Shown piece after piece: positions 23,298 through 35,177 of a DNA stretch of 64,000 nucleotides. Source of the DNA: Cryptomeria japonica (lineage: Eukaryota; Streptophyta; Pinopsida; Cupressales; Cupressaceae); the NCBI RefSeq assembly GCF_030272615.1, contig NC_081406.1, positions 215,881,497-215,945,496 on the forward strand. The letters run 5' to 3'. The first letter of the stretch is position 1, and each line of letters begins with the position of its first letter. The notes beneath the pieces were generated by a model. That model was not told the origin of the DNA. It made no database searches and saw only the letters and a program-made list of their open reading frames with translations. The position numbers were made by a program, and so were the translations under genes.

Positions 23298-24832
23298 TGG
23301 TGCAGGAGCACCTCATGACTAAGATAATAAGAGAAATAAAGGCTAAAGGAAACACATGATAATGTGACCTTTTTCAATATATGTAATAGGGTAGTCTTAT
23401 TTGTTTGATGTTTGATTTGTTTGTAATAAACCCCACCTTGTTACCCAATGACATGGATTTGCCAAATTGATAAGCCACCATGGGCATATGGGCCTAGGGG
23501 TATTTGGTTGAATATTTTTATATGTTTTTATGTCTTGGAGATTTATTAGAAAGGTTTAGGACATGTTGAGGCACCTCTAGGTAGGTGGATTTAACATATG
23601 TCAAAAGTTGTTCAAACTAGACAACTTTTAATGACAACTTTTGGTTGCAAATAGAAAATTCCTTCCAATGGTCACCTCGGTTCAAAAGGTGGTTGATAAC
23701 CATTGAGGAGGGTATAAAATTTCATCCCCAATAATTATTTGGAGGAGAGAGAATGACTTTGTAAACTTTTGGCATCATTGAAGGAATATATTTCTAAGAA
23801 TTTCCTACAATTCTATTATTATATGCAGTGTACCATATTGTATGATAATTTTGGAGTTAGAAAACTAGTGGGATGTGTTAGTGTGGCCAATCACCTTTCC
23901 AATGCATCAAGTCTGAGGTCCTAATTCACCAAGACAAGGAAGAAATCGACAAATTTATGGAAGTGTTCTAGATTTGATAGTTTTGTCTACGGTTTTGCAA
24001 AGAAATGGCCTTACCTTGTTGATCCTTCATTGGTGGTTCACAAATTTGGAGGGGATGCAAGTATGGCCAATTTATTTTAGGATTTTGAAGGCCTTTTTTA
24101 GGTTAGGACTAGTTGGAGGTGAGGGTTTGATGCATTAAGGTGGGCAACTCCATGTGGCCACCGACAAGTGTAAGCAAACAAGTCTCACATCAGAGGTTAA
24201 AGGTCTGATCATGGCCTAAGACTTAGGAATTGGTTAATTTTCAATGGCTTAAGAGTAATCCTTGAGTTTTTTAGGTGAGTTAAGGTCTTTGTCTACACAC
24301 TCCTTTGTAAACTATGCCTAATTAGGCTATACTAGTGTCCTAACCAAAGTAGGGTTTGGATTCTTGTGTTCCCTACCAATAAGAACCCTTAGGATATGTT
24401 TTTTAACTCATAAAAGCATATCCAAATCTGAGATTTATTGTCTGGTATTTTGCAGAAACAAAGAGTTAAGTGTGGAAAACCGATCTAGTAGGGCTACTAG
24501 GTTTTGTAGGCCTTGTTGCAACAGTTACCCAAACCGGTAGAGGGAATCTGAATTCAATGATTGAAGGAGGTCTCCCTAACCTAGGGGACTTCAAATCAAA
24601 CCTTAATTAGCCATTGTTGCATTGGAGAAGGGACCAAACCATCATTGACTATAGGGTCTTTGTACAAGTAAATGAAAGAGACCTTGTATTAGTAGTCTTT
24701 TGAAGAAAGGGATGTGGGACTTGTCAAACTGATATTTCTTAACCCCTGGAGTGTTGTGTGATTGCTAGGGTCTTTGGTATGTTCTTGGATTAGCGGAATC
24801 TATCCTATACTGGTACCGGGACCTCTGCATCA
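23298..24832 (+). repeat. 5' LTR of chromovirus
   Basis: Starts TGGTGCAGGAG and ends CTCTGCATCA. A clear TATA box GGTATAAAATTT lies at 23711-23722. Compared by eye with the 3' LTR over the first 300 bases, there are about 17 differences. Confidence 0.95.
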
Positions 24833-24835
24833 GAT

Positions 24836-24847
24836 TAGTATCAGAGC
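24836..24847 (+). promoter_or_regulatory. Primer-binding site, tRNA-iMet type
   Basis: TAGTATCAGAGC matches the plant initiator-Met primer site at 11 of 12 bases and lies three bases after the LTR. Confidence 0.88.
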
Positions 24848-24882
24848 GAAGGAGGAATCCTTTTGGGAAAGAATAATAGTAC

Positions 24883-25911
24883 ATGTCAGTAGAAGAATCA
24901 AAGGGTGAGGCAAGAAGAATGCCTCCAAAGATGACAAATGTGGAACTTGCCAAGATGGTGCAAGAGAATAGAGAAGAAAATGATCAGATTATAATATTGA
25001 TTGAGAATTTGGAAGGAAGGTTGGAGAGAGGACCTAATGGCTTGGAGGAAGTGGGGGAAGAAGAGGAGAACCCACAAGGGCAGGAAGAAGAGGAATTTCA
25101 TGCAAAGCATAGGTACTTGGTCAATGCTTTGAAGTCAGTGGAGAGGAGAACCATGGACCATAAATCAAACCTTCCTATTTTCAATGGAAAGATGGATGTC
25201 GATGGAGTGATGGACTAGATAGAGTCCTTAAACAACTTCTTTGAATGTGAAGACATTGTTGACAACCAAAAGATGAAGATTGCCAAGTTAAAAATGCAGG
25301 GAGCAGCCCTGACATGGTGGAATTTTGTGCAAGGAGAAAGAGTGAAAGAGGGAAGAGGAATGATCACCTCTTGGAAGAAGATGATTACAGATATCAAGGG
25401 AGTATATGTACCTGAGGACTATGAAGTCCAATTACACAAGAGAAGGCAAAATCTCAGACAGAAAGAGATGGATGTGCGTGCCTATAGTAAAGAATTTTAG
25501 AAATTGAGTATAAAGTCTAAGAAGGTTGAAGATGAAAGTGTGGCAAGGTATCTAAACAGCCTAAGGTGGAACATACAAGAAGAGTTGAACCTCTTGTTCC
25601 CTGACACTATTCATAGATGCTATCAATTACCATTAAAGGTAGAGGAGAAGCTCAAAAGAAGACAAGAGAAAAGTAGTAGAGGAAGGGGTAAGGAACCAAG
25701 AGGAAGGAGCAACTTCAAAGAAAGAGGATCAAATTTTGAATTTCAAGGAGAGAGAAGTCAAGAATCCTCAAGAAATGACAACAACAACAAAGGCAACTTC
25801 AGAGGTAGAAGGCCAAATTTCAGAGGAAGATCATCCGTAAGAGGAGCATGACCAATAAAATGTTTTAACTGCAACCAAGAGGGACACATTACCAACAGAT
25901 GCCCAAAGAAG
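24883..25911 (+). pseudogene. gag: Chromovirus gag with zinc knuckle
   Basis: From the first ATG after the primer site: an acidic N-terminal stretch (GLEEVGEEEENPQGQEEEEF), then the Gag core with FNGKMDVDGVMD, KMQGAALTWWNFVQ and YVPEDYEVQLH. An Arg/Gly-rich tract follows (about 25660-25850), then a CCHC knuckle KCFNCNQEGHITNRC at 25859-25903 with all four ligands. In-frame stops: TAG 25216, TAG 25498, TGA 25849. All pieces share one frame, so the stops are point mutations in an otherwise continuous gene. Confidence 0.9.
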
Positions 25912-26547
25912 ATGGGGTCTAGTTCCCAAGGAGAAAGTAGATCCAATCTAACCCAAGAATCTGATTACCAAGGCAATAGTAAACTTGATTCATATGGTTA
26001 TCCAGAGACCAAAGAAGCACTGATGTTGAGAAGAACCCTCTTGAAGGTACCAACACCTATGGAGCCACCTCAGAGGAAGACTATCTTTCACACCACTTTC
26101 CAATTAGGAGGAAAGGTATGTAAAGTTTTGGTTGACTTAGGGTCTACTGAGAATTTTTTGTCAATAGAAATGGTAGAGAAGTTGAAATTAAGGAGGATAC
26201 CCCATCCATACCCCTATAAGGTATCTTGGCTCACAAAAGGGTAACAAACTCTTGTAGAAGAGCAGTCATGGGTAGAATTCCAGATAGGAGCTTATAAAGA
26301 TAAGATTTTGTTTGATGTTGTTAACATGGATTCTTGTCACCTCTTGTTTGGAAGACCATGGTAGTATGACCTCAAAGCACACCATGATGTCTTTAGGAAT
26401 ACCTATTCCATCACAAAGAATGGAAAGGTCATAGAGCTACTGCCCCTCACTAAAAACAATGAAGAGCAGAAAGAAACTAAGACCAAAGTGATGATGATGG
26501 AGGGCAAACCATTCCTCAAGAAGATAAAGATGGAAGAAGGAATATGA
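25912..26547 (+). pseudogene. pol: Chromovirus protease
   Basis: Continues the gag frame. The protease core reads KVLVDLGSTENFLS, where the usual catalytic DSG is DLG, so the active site is altered. Relatives of the C-terminal block are seen in MDSCHLLFGRPW. Stops at 26242 (TAA), 26362 (TAG, directly after GRPW where Gln is usual) and 26545 (TGA) break it. It would have processed the Gag-Pol polyprotein. Confidence 0.85.
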
Positions 26548-27600
26548 TTTGCATTGCTTCCAATACCAACCTCAAAGGGGAATCCTACTACAGATGATAG
26601 GGAAGAAGGAAAGGACAAGGATCTTAGTCCAATAGTGAAGGAGATCATTGGCAGATACCAAGGAATAGTTGCAGATGAAGTACCAAGGAGTTTGCCACCA
26701 ATGAGAGAGATCAGTCACTGTATTGACCTGATCCCAATGGATACATTACCTAACAAGGTTACATACAAACTCATGCGACAACAAAATGAGGAGATGGCAA
26801 GGCAGATTTAGGAGTTGCTAGATTCTAATCTGATTGGAAAGAGCCTTAGCCCATGTGCAGTACCGACAGTTTTGGCACCCAAAAAGGATGGAACATGGAG
26901 GCTTTGCACTGAATCAAGAGCTTTCAACAAGATCACCATAAGGTATAGATTTCCAATGCCTAGGATAGAGGATTTGCTTGATTGTTTGGGGGGTGCAAAA
27001 TATTTTTCTGAAATTGATTTAAAGAGTGGATACCACCAAATTAGAATTAGGTCTGGTGATGAGTGGAAAACAACCTTCAAAACAAATGAAGGGTTGTATG
27101 AATGGAAGGTTATGCCATTTGGTTTTTCTAATGCCCCAAGTACATTCATGAGACTCATGAATGAAGTTTTGAAAGAATTCACAGGGAAGTTTGTAATAGA
27201 GTATTTGGATGACATCTTAGTATTTAGTAGGACAAAGGAAGAACACTTGAGGCATCTAGACATGGTTTTGCAAAGGTTAAGTGAAGAGGAATTGGTGATC
27301 AATATGGAGAAGTGTTTTTTCATCTAGGAAGAGCTCATCTACATAGGATTTGTGATCTCCAAAGGTCACTTGAAGATGGATCAGGATAAGGCAAATACAA
27401 TTCTTTCTTGGCCTACTCCTAAAACTATTGGTGAAGTTAGAAGTTTCCATGGATTAGACGCATTTTATAGAAAGTTCATAAGAGGTTTCAGTTAGATATG
27501 TGCTCCAATATTGGAAACCATAAAAGGTGGTCAAAAGTGCAATTTTTCTTGGACAAAGGAGGCGGATGAGGCATTTAAACTCACAAGAAAAAGGTAGCTC
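26548..27600 (+). pseudogene. pol: Chromovirus reverse transcriptase
   Basis: Same frame. Recognisable blocks: REISHCIDLIPMDTLPNK upstream of [33 protein letters not shown] (first catalytic Asp), [17 protein letters not shown] and YLDDILVFS with both Asp codons intact (27208-27213). The connection region follows (FVISKGHLKMD, VRSFHGLDAFYRKFI). Stops: TAG 26809 and 27325 and another near 27493. The frame is lost by a shift near 27600 at the start of RNase H. The catalytic core itself is complete. Confidence 0.93.
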
Positions 27601-29040
27601 AACAATCAGTACTTATTTTACCTGATTTTAACAAAGTGTTTCAGATTTAATGTGATGCTAGTCATGTGGCCATAGGACTAGTCATCAACCAAGAAGGCAG
27701 AACTATAGCATTCTTTAGTGAACAACTCAATGAGGCAAAGAGAAAATATTATTCTTATGACCTAGAAATGTTTGCACTAGTTCAGGCATTGAAAAAATGG
27801 AGACACTATCTGCTACCAAAGGAATTTGTGGTCTATACCAACAACCAAGCTTTGAGTTTCATTAATAGCCAAGAAAAGCTAAGCCATAGGCATATGAAGT
27901 GCGTAGAATCCCTACAAGCCTATACCTTTTCTATAAAATACAAGAAAGGAGTAGCCAACAAAGTGGTTGATGCACTGAGTAGGAGAGTACTAACCATATC
28001 TAAAATCCAATTAGAAAGCATTGGGATTGATGCAATGAAAGATATGTAAGTTGCAGATGAGGACTTTAAGGAGATTTATAAGGCATGTAATGAATTTGGT
28101 GAAAGGTATCATGTAGAGTTTTCTGATTTCCTGATCCAAGATGGACTTCTTTTCAAAGGTGGGCAATTGTGCATACCAAAGTGCTCAATAAGGACTAATA
28201 TCATCAAGGAAAAGCATAGTGGAGCTATGGCGGGCCATTTTGGTTTGGACAAGACACTTGAATTGGTAAGAAGGCACTACCTTTGGCCCAAATTGTAGGT
28301 TGATGTAAGAAAGTTTGTAGATACATGCACCATTTGCCAAAATGCAAAAGGAAGAAGTACCAATGTTGGTCTCTGTCAGCCCTTACCCATTCCCTCAAGA
28401 CTTTGGGAAAGTGTGTCAATGGACTTTGTAATGGGTTTACCTAGGACCCAAAAGGGGTTTGATAGTGTATTTGTGATAGTGGATAGGTTTAGTAAAATTG
28501 CACATTTATTGCCATGTAAGTTCACTAGTGATGCATCTTATATAGTATATTTGTTTTTTTAGAGAAGTAGCAAGGATTCATGGACTTCCATTGAACATAG
28601 TGTCTGACAGGGATGTCAAATTTGTTAGCCATTTTTGGAGAACTCTATGGAGGAAACTTGGCACCAATCTATCTTTCTCATCAGGCTATCATCCATAAAT
28701 GGATGGGAAGACAAAAGTAGTAAACCGGTCATTAGGAAATTTGTTAAGATGTCTTACAAGGCAACATGGTGAAAAGGGCTGAGTTTGCCTACAATGACAC
28801 TGTAAACAAAAGCACAGGGAAGTCACCATTTCAGATTGTGTATGGGTTGCATCGAAGAGGGGTATTAGAGTTGAGAAAACTACCCCATATGGATCCCATA
28901 AGTGCAGATAGTGAGAGGTTTGTTGAATCCATAAAGGAAGTTCATGAGAAGGTCAAAATACAACTTCAAAAGTCATCAGAAAAATACAAAGAACATGTAG
29001 TCAGGAAAGGAGAGAAGTACAATTTCAGGTTTGAGATTTA
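27601..29040 (+). pseudogene. pol: Chromovirus RNase H and integrase core
   Basis: RNase H begins near 27610 (CDASHVAIGLVI, then YSYDLEMFALVQALKKWRHYLL, VYTNNQALSFI, DALSRR). The integrase zinc finger follows (HSGAMAGHFGLDKTLELVRRHY, then [10 protein letters not shown]). The core shows [22 protein letters not shown] and, after a frameshift in a T-run near 28555, [13 protein letters not shown]. The third acidic residue, normally Glu in a QTE motif, is Lys here (AAA, 28714-28716). Another frameshift near 28770 leads into AEFAYNDTVNKSTGKSPF. Integrase is therefore both broken and catalytically altered. Confidence 0.9.
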
Positions 29041-29507
29041 GTTTGGAAAAATTTGAAGAAGGAAAGGTTTCCCAAGGGCAAACACACTAAGCTCATGCAA
29101 AGGAAAGTAGGACCATGTCAAATCTTGAAGAAGTTTGGCACCAATTCTTATGAAATTCAATTACCATTAGACCTTGGCATATCTCCTATTTTTAATGTTT
29201 GTGATCTAACTCCTTTTAAAGGTGACTCTAATGCAGGTCCTAGAAGAAGCAACAGATGTAGAGTTTTCAAAACATGAGCCACCTAATTAAGCTTGAGAAA
29301 GTGTTGGACACCAAGATTGTAAAGAAGACCAGGAACAATGAGTACAAACAATACTTGGTCAAATGGAAAGGAAAACTAGACTCTAAAGACATTTGGTTGA
29401 ATGAAGATCAGATCAAGAAGCAAGGCACTACACTACATGACCTCATCTCAAATCGACTTGAGAGTCATTCACCTCAGGAGTATGGTGCAGGAGAACCTCA
29501 TGACTAA
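29041..29507 (+). pseudogene. pol: Chromovirus integrase C-terminus and chromodomain
   Basis: First part: KLMQRKVGPCQILKKFGTNS and LGISPIFNVCDLTPF, the usual integrase C-terminal GPY/F-like region. After a frameshift near 29275 the chromodomain follows: LEKVLDTKIVKKTRNNEYKQ, then YLVKWKGK and DIWLNEDQI. The stop codon at 29505-29507 lies 25 bases inside the 3' LTR, so the LTR start is coding. Chromodomains in these elements are known to steer integration to marked chromatin. Confidence 0.88.
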
Positions 29508-31022
29508 GATAATAAGAGAAATAAAGGCTAAAGGACACACATGAGAATGTGACCTTTTTCAATCTATGTAATAGGGTAGTCTTGTTTACTTGATGTTTGA
29601 TTTGTTTGTAATAAACCCCACCTTGTTACCCAATGACATGGATTTGGCAAATTGATAAGCCACCATGGGCATATGGGCCTAGGGGTATTTGGTTGAGTAT
29701 TTTTCTAGGTGTTTATGTGTTGGAGATGTCTTAGAAAGTTTTAGGACATGTTGAGGCACCTCTAGGTAGACGGATTTAACATATGTCAAAAGTTGCTCAA
29801 ACTTGACAACTTTTAATGATAACTTTTGGTTGCAAATAGAAACTTCCTTCCAATGGTCACCTCAGTTAAAAAGGTGGTTGATAACCATTGAGGAAGGTAT
29901 AAAATTTCATCCCAAATCATCATTGGGAGGAGAGAGAATGACTTTGTAAACTTTTGGCATCATTAAAGTAATATATTTCTAAGAATTTCTTGCAATTCCG
30001 TTATTCTACGTGGTGTACCATACTGTACGATCATTTTAGAGATAGGAAACTAGTGATATGTGTTAGAGTTTCAAATAAAATTTCCAATTCATCAAGTCTA
30101 AGGTCCTAATTCGCCAAGACAAGGAAGAAATCGACAAATTTCTCGAAGTGTTCTAGATTTGACAGTTTTGTCTAGGGTTTTGCAAAGAAATAGCCTTACT
30201 TTGTTGATCCTTCATTGATGGTTTACAGATTTGGAGGGGATGCAAGTATGGCCAATTTATTTTAGGATATTGAAGGCCTTTTTTAGGTTAGGACCAATTG
30301 GAGGTGAGTGTTTGATGCATTAAGATGGGCAACTCCATGTGGCCACCAGCAAGTGTAAACAAACAGGTCTCACATCAGGGATTAAAGGTCTAATCATGGC
30401 CTAAGACTTGGGAATTGGTGTATTTGCAATGGCTTAAGAGTATTCCTTAAGTTTTTTTGATGAGTAAAGGTCTGTGTCTACACACTCCTTTGTAAAATAG
30501 GCCTAATTGGGTTATATCGATCTCCTAACCAAAGTAGGGTTTGGATTATTGTGTTCCCTACCGATAGGAACCCATAGGATATGTTTTGTAACTTCCAAAA
30601 GGGTATCCAAATCTATGATTTTTTGTCTTGTCTTTTTGATAAACAAAGAGTTAAGTGTGGAAAACCAGTCTAACAAGGCTACTAGGTTTTGTAGGCCTTG
30701 TTGCAGCAGTTACCCAAACCGGTAGAGGGAACCTGAATTCAATGATTGAAGGAGGTCTCCTTGACCTATGGGACTTCAAATCAAACCTTAATTAGCCATT
30801 TTTTCATTGGAGAAGGGACCAAACCATTGTTGACCATAGGGTCTTTGTACCAGTAAATGAAAGATACCTTGTACTGGTAGTCTTTTGTTTAGAAGAAAGG
30901 GATGTGGGACTTGTCAAATAGATGTTCCTTAACCCCTAGAGTGTTGTGTGATTGCTAGGGTCCTTGGTGTTCTCTTGGATTAGGAGAACCTATCCTATAC
31001 CGGTACTGGGACCTCTGCATCA
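29483..31022 (+). repeat. 3' LTR of chromovirus
   Basis: Second copy of 23298-24832 with TATA box at about 29896-29907. It is followed by GAAAA. No strong polypurine tract precedes it. The last bases before it are CACCTCAGGAGTA. Confidence 0.95.
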
Positions 31023-31027
31023 GAAAA

Positions 31028-32206
31028 GCACAAGAAAATTCCTCACCTACTATATCTCCCTCAAATGAGATAGAGAAAATCAGATATGGGAATACAAATG
31101 AAGAACTGGAGGCTAGACAAGAAGGACCGATCATCAGTCTAGAGGAAGCTAAATGGGAAAGAAGATAGAGACTAACAAAGTCATCAAGGTTATGTCAACA
31201 GGTATGTCGACTACAAATGATCATTGAACCAAATCATGAAGGAACTTGCAGTATAAAAGATGTTGATATTGATACTATACATGCTTTCACCAAGCCACTT
31301 GAAGAGGATTTAGATGCTTCATCTTCTGACTCTGATCACTGTCAAAGAAGATTTATTTATGACATTACCTATTTGACACCAAACTATGACTACTTTGTCA
31401 TGAATGTCGAAACTCTGTTTGAAGAACCTGTTACTGTTGAACCACAATATGTAGTCCATTCTAAAGTAGAAGAAGGTGCTAGTGGTAGGTCTGTTGGGTT
31501 AGATCCTCTAAATACTAATGTAAACTTCAATAATCATGTTATTACTCTTCTTGGTCTTGAGATGCTTACGCAAGGTAGTCTTCTGGAATTTAACTTGGTG
31601 GTCCAAAGTTGTGATGACAATACCATAAATTCCCTTGAACTTGTTGAATCTTTATCCCTGGTACATCCTGAGCTTATTGACTGTACTCTCCAAGATCAAC
31701 CTTTGGATATCCCTACATTTGCCAATGACTATGCATTATCCTATTATCTTAATGCAGTCGAACAAATGAACTCTTCCACTAGTGAACAAAGTGAGAACAT
31801 GACAAAAGCAGATGCCAAGTATCTTAGTCCCAAAGATAAAAAAATAAAAAAGTGTTCCGGTGGTGAAAACCACACTATGGTGGTGTCAGAATCAAAAATA
31901 GTAAAAATAAAGGATGTACCTAATGGTGAATACCTCTCTATGGCACTTGAAGGTGAGATACTTGATATTTTGCTTGATCACTTTCAAGAGAGATCATCAG
32001 TGCTGATTGAACCTACACAACCAGTGAACATTAGAACAAAAGAAACTCAACATATCATACATGTAGATCAATCCTTATCAACAGAAGAACTGAAAGAATT
32101 TACTAATTTCTTCACGGATAAAAAGATCAATTTCGCATGGACATATGTTGATGTGTCGGGTCTGGATCCTGACCTCATAATGCATCATCTTTCTATCACT
32201 CCTTAA
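31028..32206 (+). pseudogene. pol: Tat-like linker between G-patch region and RT
   Basis: The Tat-like coding resumes after the chromovirus duplication. An open stretch of 329 codons (31217-32206) carries an acidic variable part, then VPNGEYLSMALEGEI, TQHIIHVDQSLSTEEL, FFTDKKINFAWTYVDVSGLD and IMHHLSITP. The LSxEExxxFxxxFxxxxxxFAW and GLDPxLxxHxL patterns are the standard lead-in to RT in Tat elements. The stop at 32204 (TAA) is a point change, because the frame continues into RT. Confidence 0.82.
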
Positions 32207-32495
32207 GTTAAACCTGTCAAGAAAAAACTCCAAAAAATGCATCCTCATGTTGCACTACTTGTTAAGGCTGAGCTAGAAAAATTACTAAAAGCTAGATTCA
32301 TCAAAGCAATTGATTATGTTGAGTGGATATTTAATATTGTACCTATTTCCAAACCTTACAAATCAATACGTGTTTGCACATATTTCAGAGTTTTAAACAA
32401 AGCATGTCCAAAAGATGATTTTCCACTACCTAACATAGACACGATAGTGGACATGACTACTGGCTATGAAATGTATTTTTTTCTGAGCGCATCAT
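32207..32495 (+). pseudogene. pol: Tat-like reverse transcriptase, truncated
   Basis: Same frame as the linker: MHPHVALLVKAELEKLLKAR, then IFNIVPISKP, IRVCTYFRVLNKACPKDDF and PLPNIDTIVDMTTGYEMYFF. The similarity stops there, just before the first catalytic Asp motif. The sequence changes to SASC and a stop. The rest of RT, RNase H and integrase are missing, so this is a true truncation and not a nonsense break. A normally conserved Asp in VCTDFR is Tyr. Confidence 0.88.
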
Positions 32496-32697
32496 GCTGA
32501 TTGTCTCTTTAGATCATTCTCTCATCAAGAATATTTTCTTGAATCAACCTTTCCAATTCTTCCAATCATTCTAACATGATCTCTCTCATAACTTAATTCC
32601 AATATTTTCATCTATGATTCTATCATTTTCTCATATCAACTATTCTATCTATCAATCAATTATTCTACACTTTCATCATATTTTGATCTATTATTTG

Positions 32698-32820
32698 TCT
32701 TATACAAGATGTATCCTTCTTGAAACTAGACATATCAGTCTTATATAGGATGTATCCTTCCTTAAACCAGATGTTTTGATCATTTTGTCTTATACAGGAT
32801 GTGTCCTTCCTGAAACCAGA
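32698..32820 (+). repeat. Three short direct repeats with palindromic core
   Basis: Units at 32698-32730, 32738-32770 and 32788-32820 share TCTTATA, then AGGATGTATCCTT, then AAACCAGA with few changes. The core AGGATGTATCCT is self-complementary. The units are separated by 7 and 17 bases. Confidence 0.8.
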
Positions 32821-33056
32821 CTTTATCTTTATCAATCCAATCCTATCAAATCAATCAATATAGAAATCACTTCAACCATTTCTTTTCTATAATCAAACTC
32901 ATTCCTGTCATTAAGTTAACCATTCTTCCATCTCTCATCTAACATTATTCTTCTTTCGAGAGATCATTTATGCCTTCAATGCATAAACAATCTCTTGAGG
33001 GGGCATTATATCCTATTGTCACCGAGGCATACTGGGGCATAAATTTTTCTTTTTTC

Positions 33057-33089
33057 TTTGAAACAATGTCATTTTGACATTGTTTCAAA
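33057..33089 (+). other. Perfect 15-bp hairpin beside the polypurine tract
   Basis: Left arm TTTGAAACAATGTCA (33057-33071), loop TTT, right arm TGACATTGTTTCAAA (33075-33089). The right arm runs into the polypurine tract at 33088-33099. Confidence 0.85.
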
Positions 33090-33178
33090 TAGGGGAAAAT
33101 GTAGATACTTAAAAATGTCTCATTAATTATACACTAATTTCTATTCTCAAATCATGTTAATTAGCTAACCATATCTCA

Positions 33179-33665
33179 TGTGAGATTTTGCCAAGATATA
33201 GAGGCAATGGAAAGCACAAATAAGAAAGACAAAATAGATGATAGGAATAAACTATATTCTATCAAGATGCAAAATGTGATCGACTGGATCATCAATTGTT
33301 ACATATAATGAATATGATCATGCATACATAGGCAAGGCTATATGGATATGTGAGCACACAAACATGACATGTGGCTCAATAAGAAACAAGGGTAGGTAGG
33401 AAATAGGTGTGGGTAGGTAGGAGAAACAATAAAATATTCCACATGAGGCGGATAATCCACCGAAAGTGGAATTATCACTCCACAATAAGTGGATATAATA
33501 AAGTAGTAACAAGCTCAACACCATAAAAGGTGGAAATTCTCCTACACACACTATCCCAATGTGGCACAAACACCCAAGTGTCTCATATCCAAAATACTAT
33601 GAAATGCATGTACCTAAGTAAACTTAAGGTATAATATCCACCATGAATAATTATTTACACCAACA
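33179..33665 (-). repeat. 3' LTR of the non-autonomous element
   Basis: Left copy, 487 bp, ending ACACCAACA. On its inner side CCCCCCCTT (33666-33674) is, on the minus strand, the polypurine tract AAGGGGGGG. Confidence 0.92.
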
Positions 33666-33674
33666 CCCCCCCTT

Positions 33675-35177
33675 AAGTGCAACTTAGGGGAATACACTTA
33701 AGTCTACAATGCAACTAAGCAATATAAGATGGGTCCCGACTACATGGCCATGTTAGGTAACCATGTACAAATGAAAATGCATGCAAACCAATGCAATGAA
33801 ATCTCTCACAAATGAATAAAGGGAGAAAACCCAGTGGGAAAAAACTCCCCCCCAAAAGAGAGATGATGAAAGCACACAATGCTCTCAATGATGAAGAAGA
33901 AGAGACCATGAAGCCCTCCCTCAATGTTGAATCTCCTAGAAGGATGGTCCAATGATGTTGACCAAAATACCTCCCCATAAGGAAGAAAGATAGCAAATGC
34001 TGCAGCAATAATGTCAAAGTGTGACAAAACCAAGTACCAAGTTGATGACGATGAATCACTCACTGCAACAAAATGCAGATCGGGCATTGAGATAACTTGC
34101 TTTGAGCATCATCTAGATACTCATAAATGGAAGAAATACTAGTACAATCCAAGTCTCACAAAAACCATGCACAAATGTGTACAATATAAGTCTCAACTAG
34201 AGCCATGCACCAAGTCTCACAAGATATTCCTAATTTATGTGTATAAGAGGATTACATCAAATAATCAGCAATGACAAGATACAAAGAGGTGTGGCACTTT
34301 ATGATAGTGCGAGTACAACATTGCTCAAGCAAGAGTATACATCATGATAAAATATTCAAATGTGGAAACATGAAAATGATGCCACCAACAAAGAAGCCCT
34401 ATAAAATACTGTAGATGAAGATGCCTCCAAATGGAATTTCACCAAGAGATATAAATGAACTGACCCCCCATAAAAATATCATGTTGGCACTTGCAAATAA
34501 TGGCAAAGTGGACTTCAAATTTTAATGATTACAAATTCTCAAAATGAGATATAAAAGACTTCAACAAATGCTGCTAGTGATCTAAATTGAGATCCAAGCA
34601 AAATACAAGTATCAAATAGGCCAAAAAATGACCAAATACTGAAAGTACAATTTCTACTCACAATCACTACAAACTAATGCCAGATTATGAAAGTAGACAA
34701 AACATTATGCACTCTAAAAAAAATGACACCTGAAAAGGAGTCCATATGAGCCCAAACGAAGCCTCCAAAGTTGTAAAACCGAGATTTCATGATTTCAGAA
34801 AAACCTGTATTTGAAAATTAGAAAACTCTTGCACCACTATATAGATCACAAAATTCTACCCCAAAACAAAAAATATTGCTTGGAAAAAGAAGTCCGAATG
34901 AGTGAGATATCACTATTTGACAATTGCCTACAAAATTATAATTTCTGGAAACTTTTCATCGTAGCTTCAAACTTCAAATGCCTCTAGATTTGGCCTCTGA
35001 AGTCCGATTTGGATAAAACAAAAGGAAAAACTGACTTTCTTGGACCTCCTCAATCCAATGGTAACCTCAGATTTGACCCATCAAGCTTCAATAATAACCT
35101 GCAATAGAAAGCTCCAAAATACACAACCCCAAATAGCATCAAATTTCTCTCAATTGGCAAACCAATGACACTCTAAT
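33675..35177. other. Non-coding interior of the 2.5-kb element
   Basis: No open frame resembles gag or pol on either strand and no stop-ridden remnant is recognisable. I see no RNA gene or internal repeat. Confidence 0.7.

Larger units (their letters stand above)
23298..31022 (+). mobile_element. Complete Gypsy chromovirus
   Basis: LTRs 23298-24832 and 29483-31022 enclose an initiator-Met-type primer site, gag with zinc knuckle, protease, RT, RNase H, integrase and a chromodomain in Gypsy order. GAAAA at 23293-23297 and 31023-31027 is a perfect 5-bp target duplication. The insertion lies inside the Tat-like coding region. Gag to RT is in one frame (24883 to about 27600) with many stops, and later parts carry frameshifts. 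The clade within the chromoviruses is not determined. Confidence 0.95.
32496..33099 (+). other. 3' non-coding region of a Tat-like element with polypurine tract
   Basis: No coding. It holds three spaced copies of a 33-base repeat (32698-32820), a perfect hairpin (33057-33089) and a purine-rich tract AATAGGGGAAAA (33088-33099) next to an LTR start at 33100. This is the expected order at the 3' end of a Tat/Ogre-like element. The LTR that follows does not match the 5' LTR assigned to the Tat-like element on the left. Confidence 0.62.
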
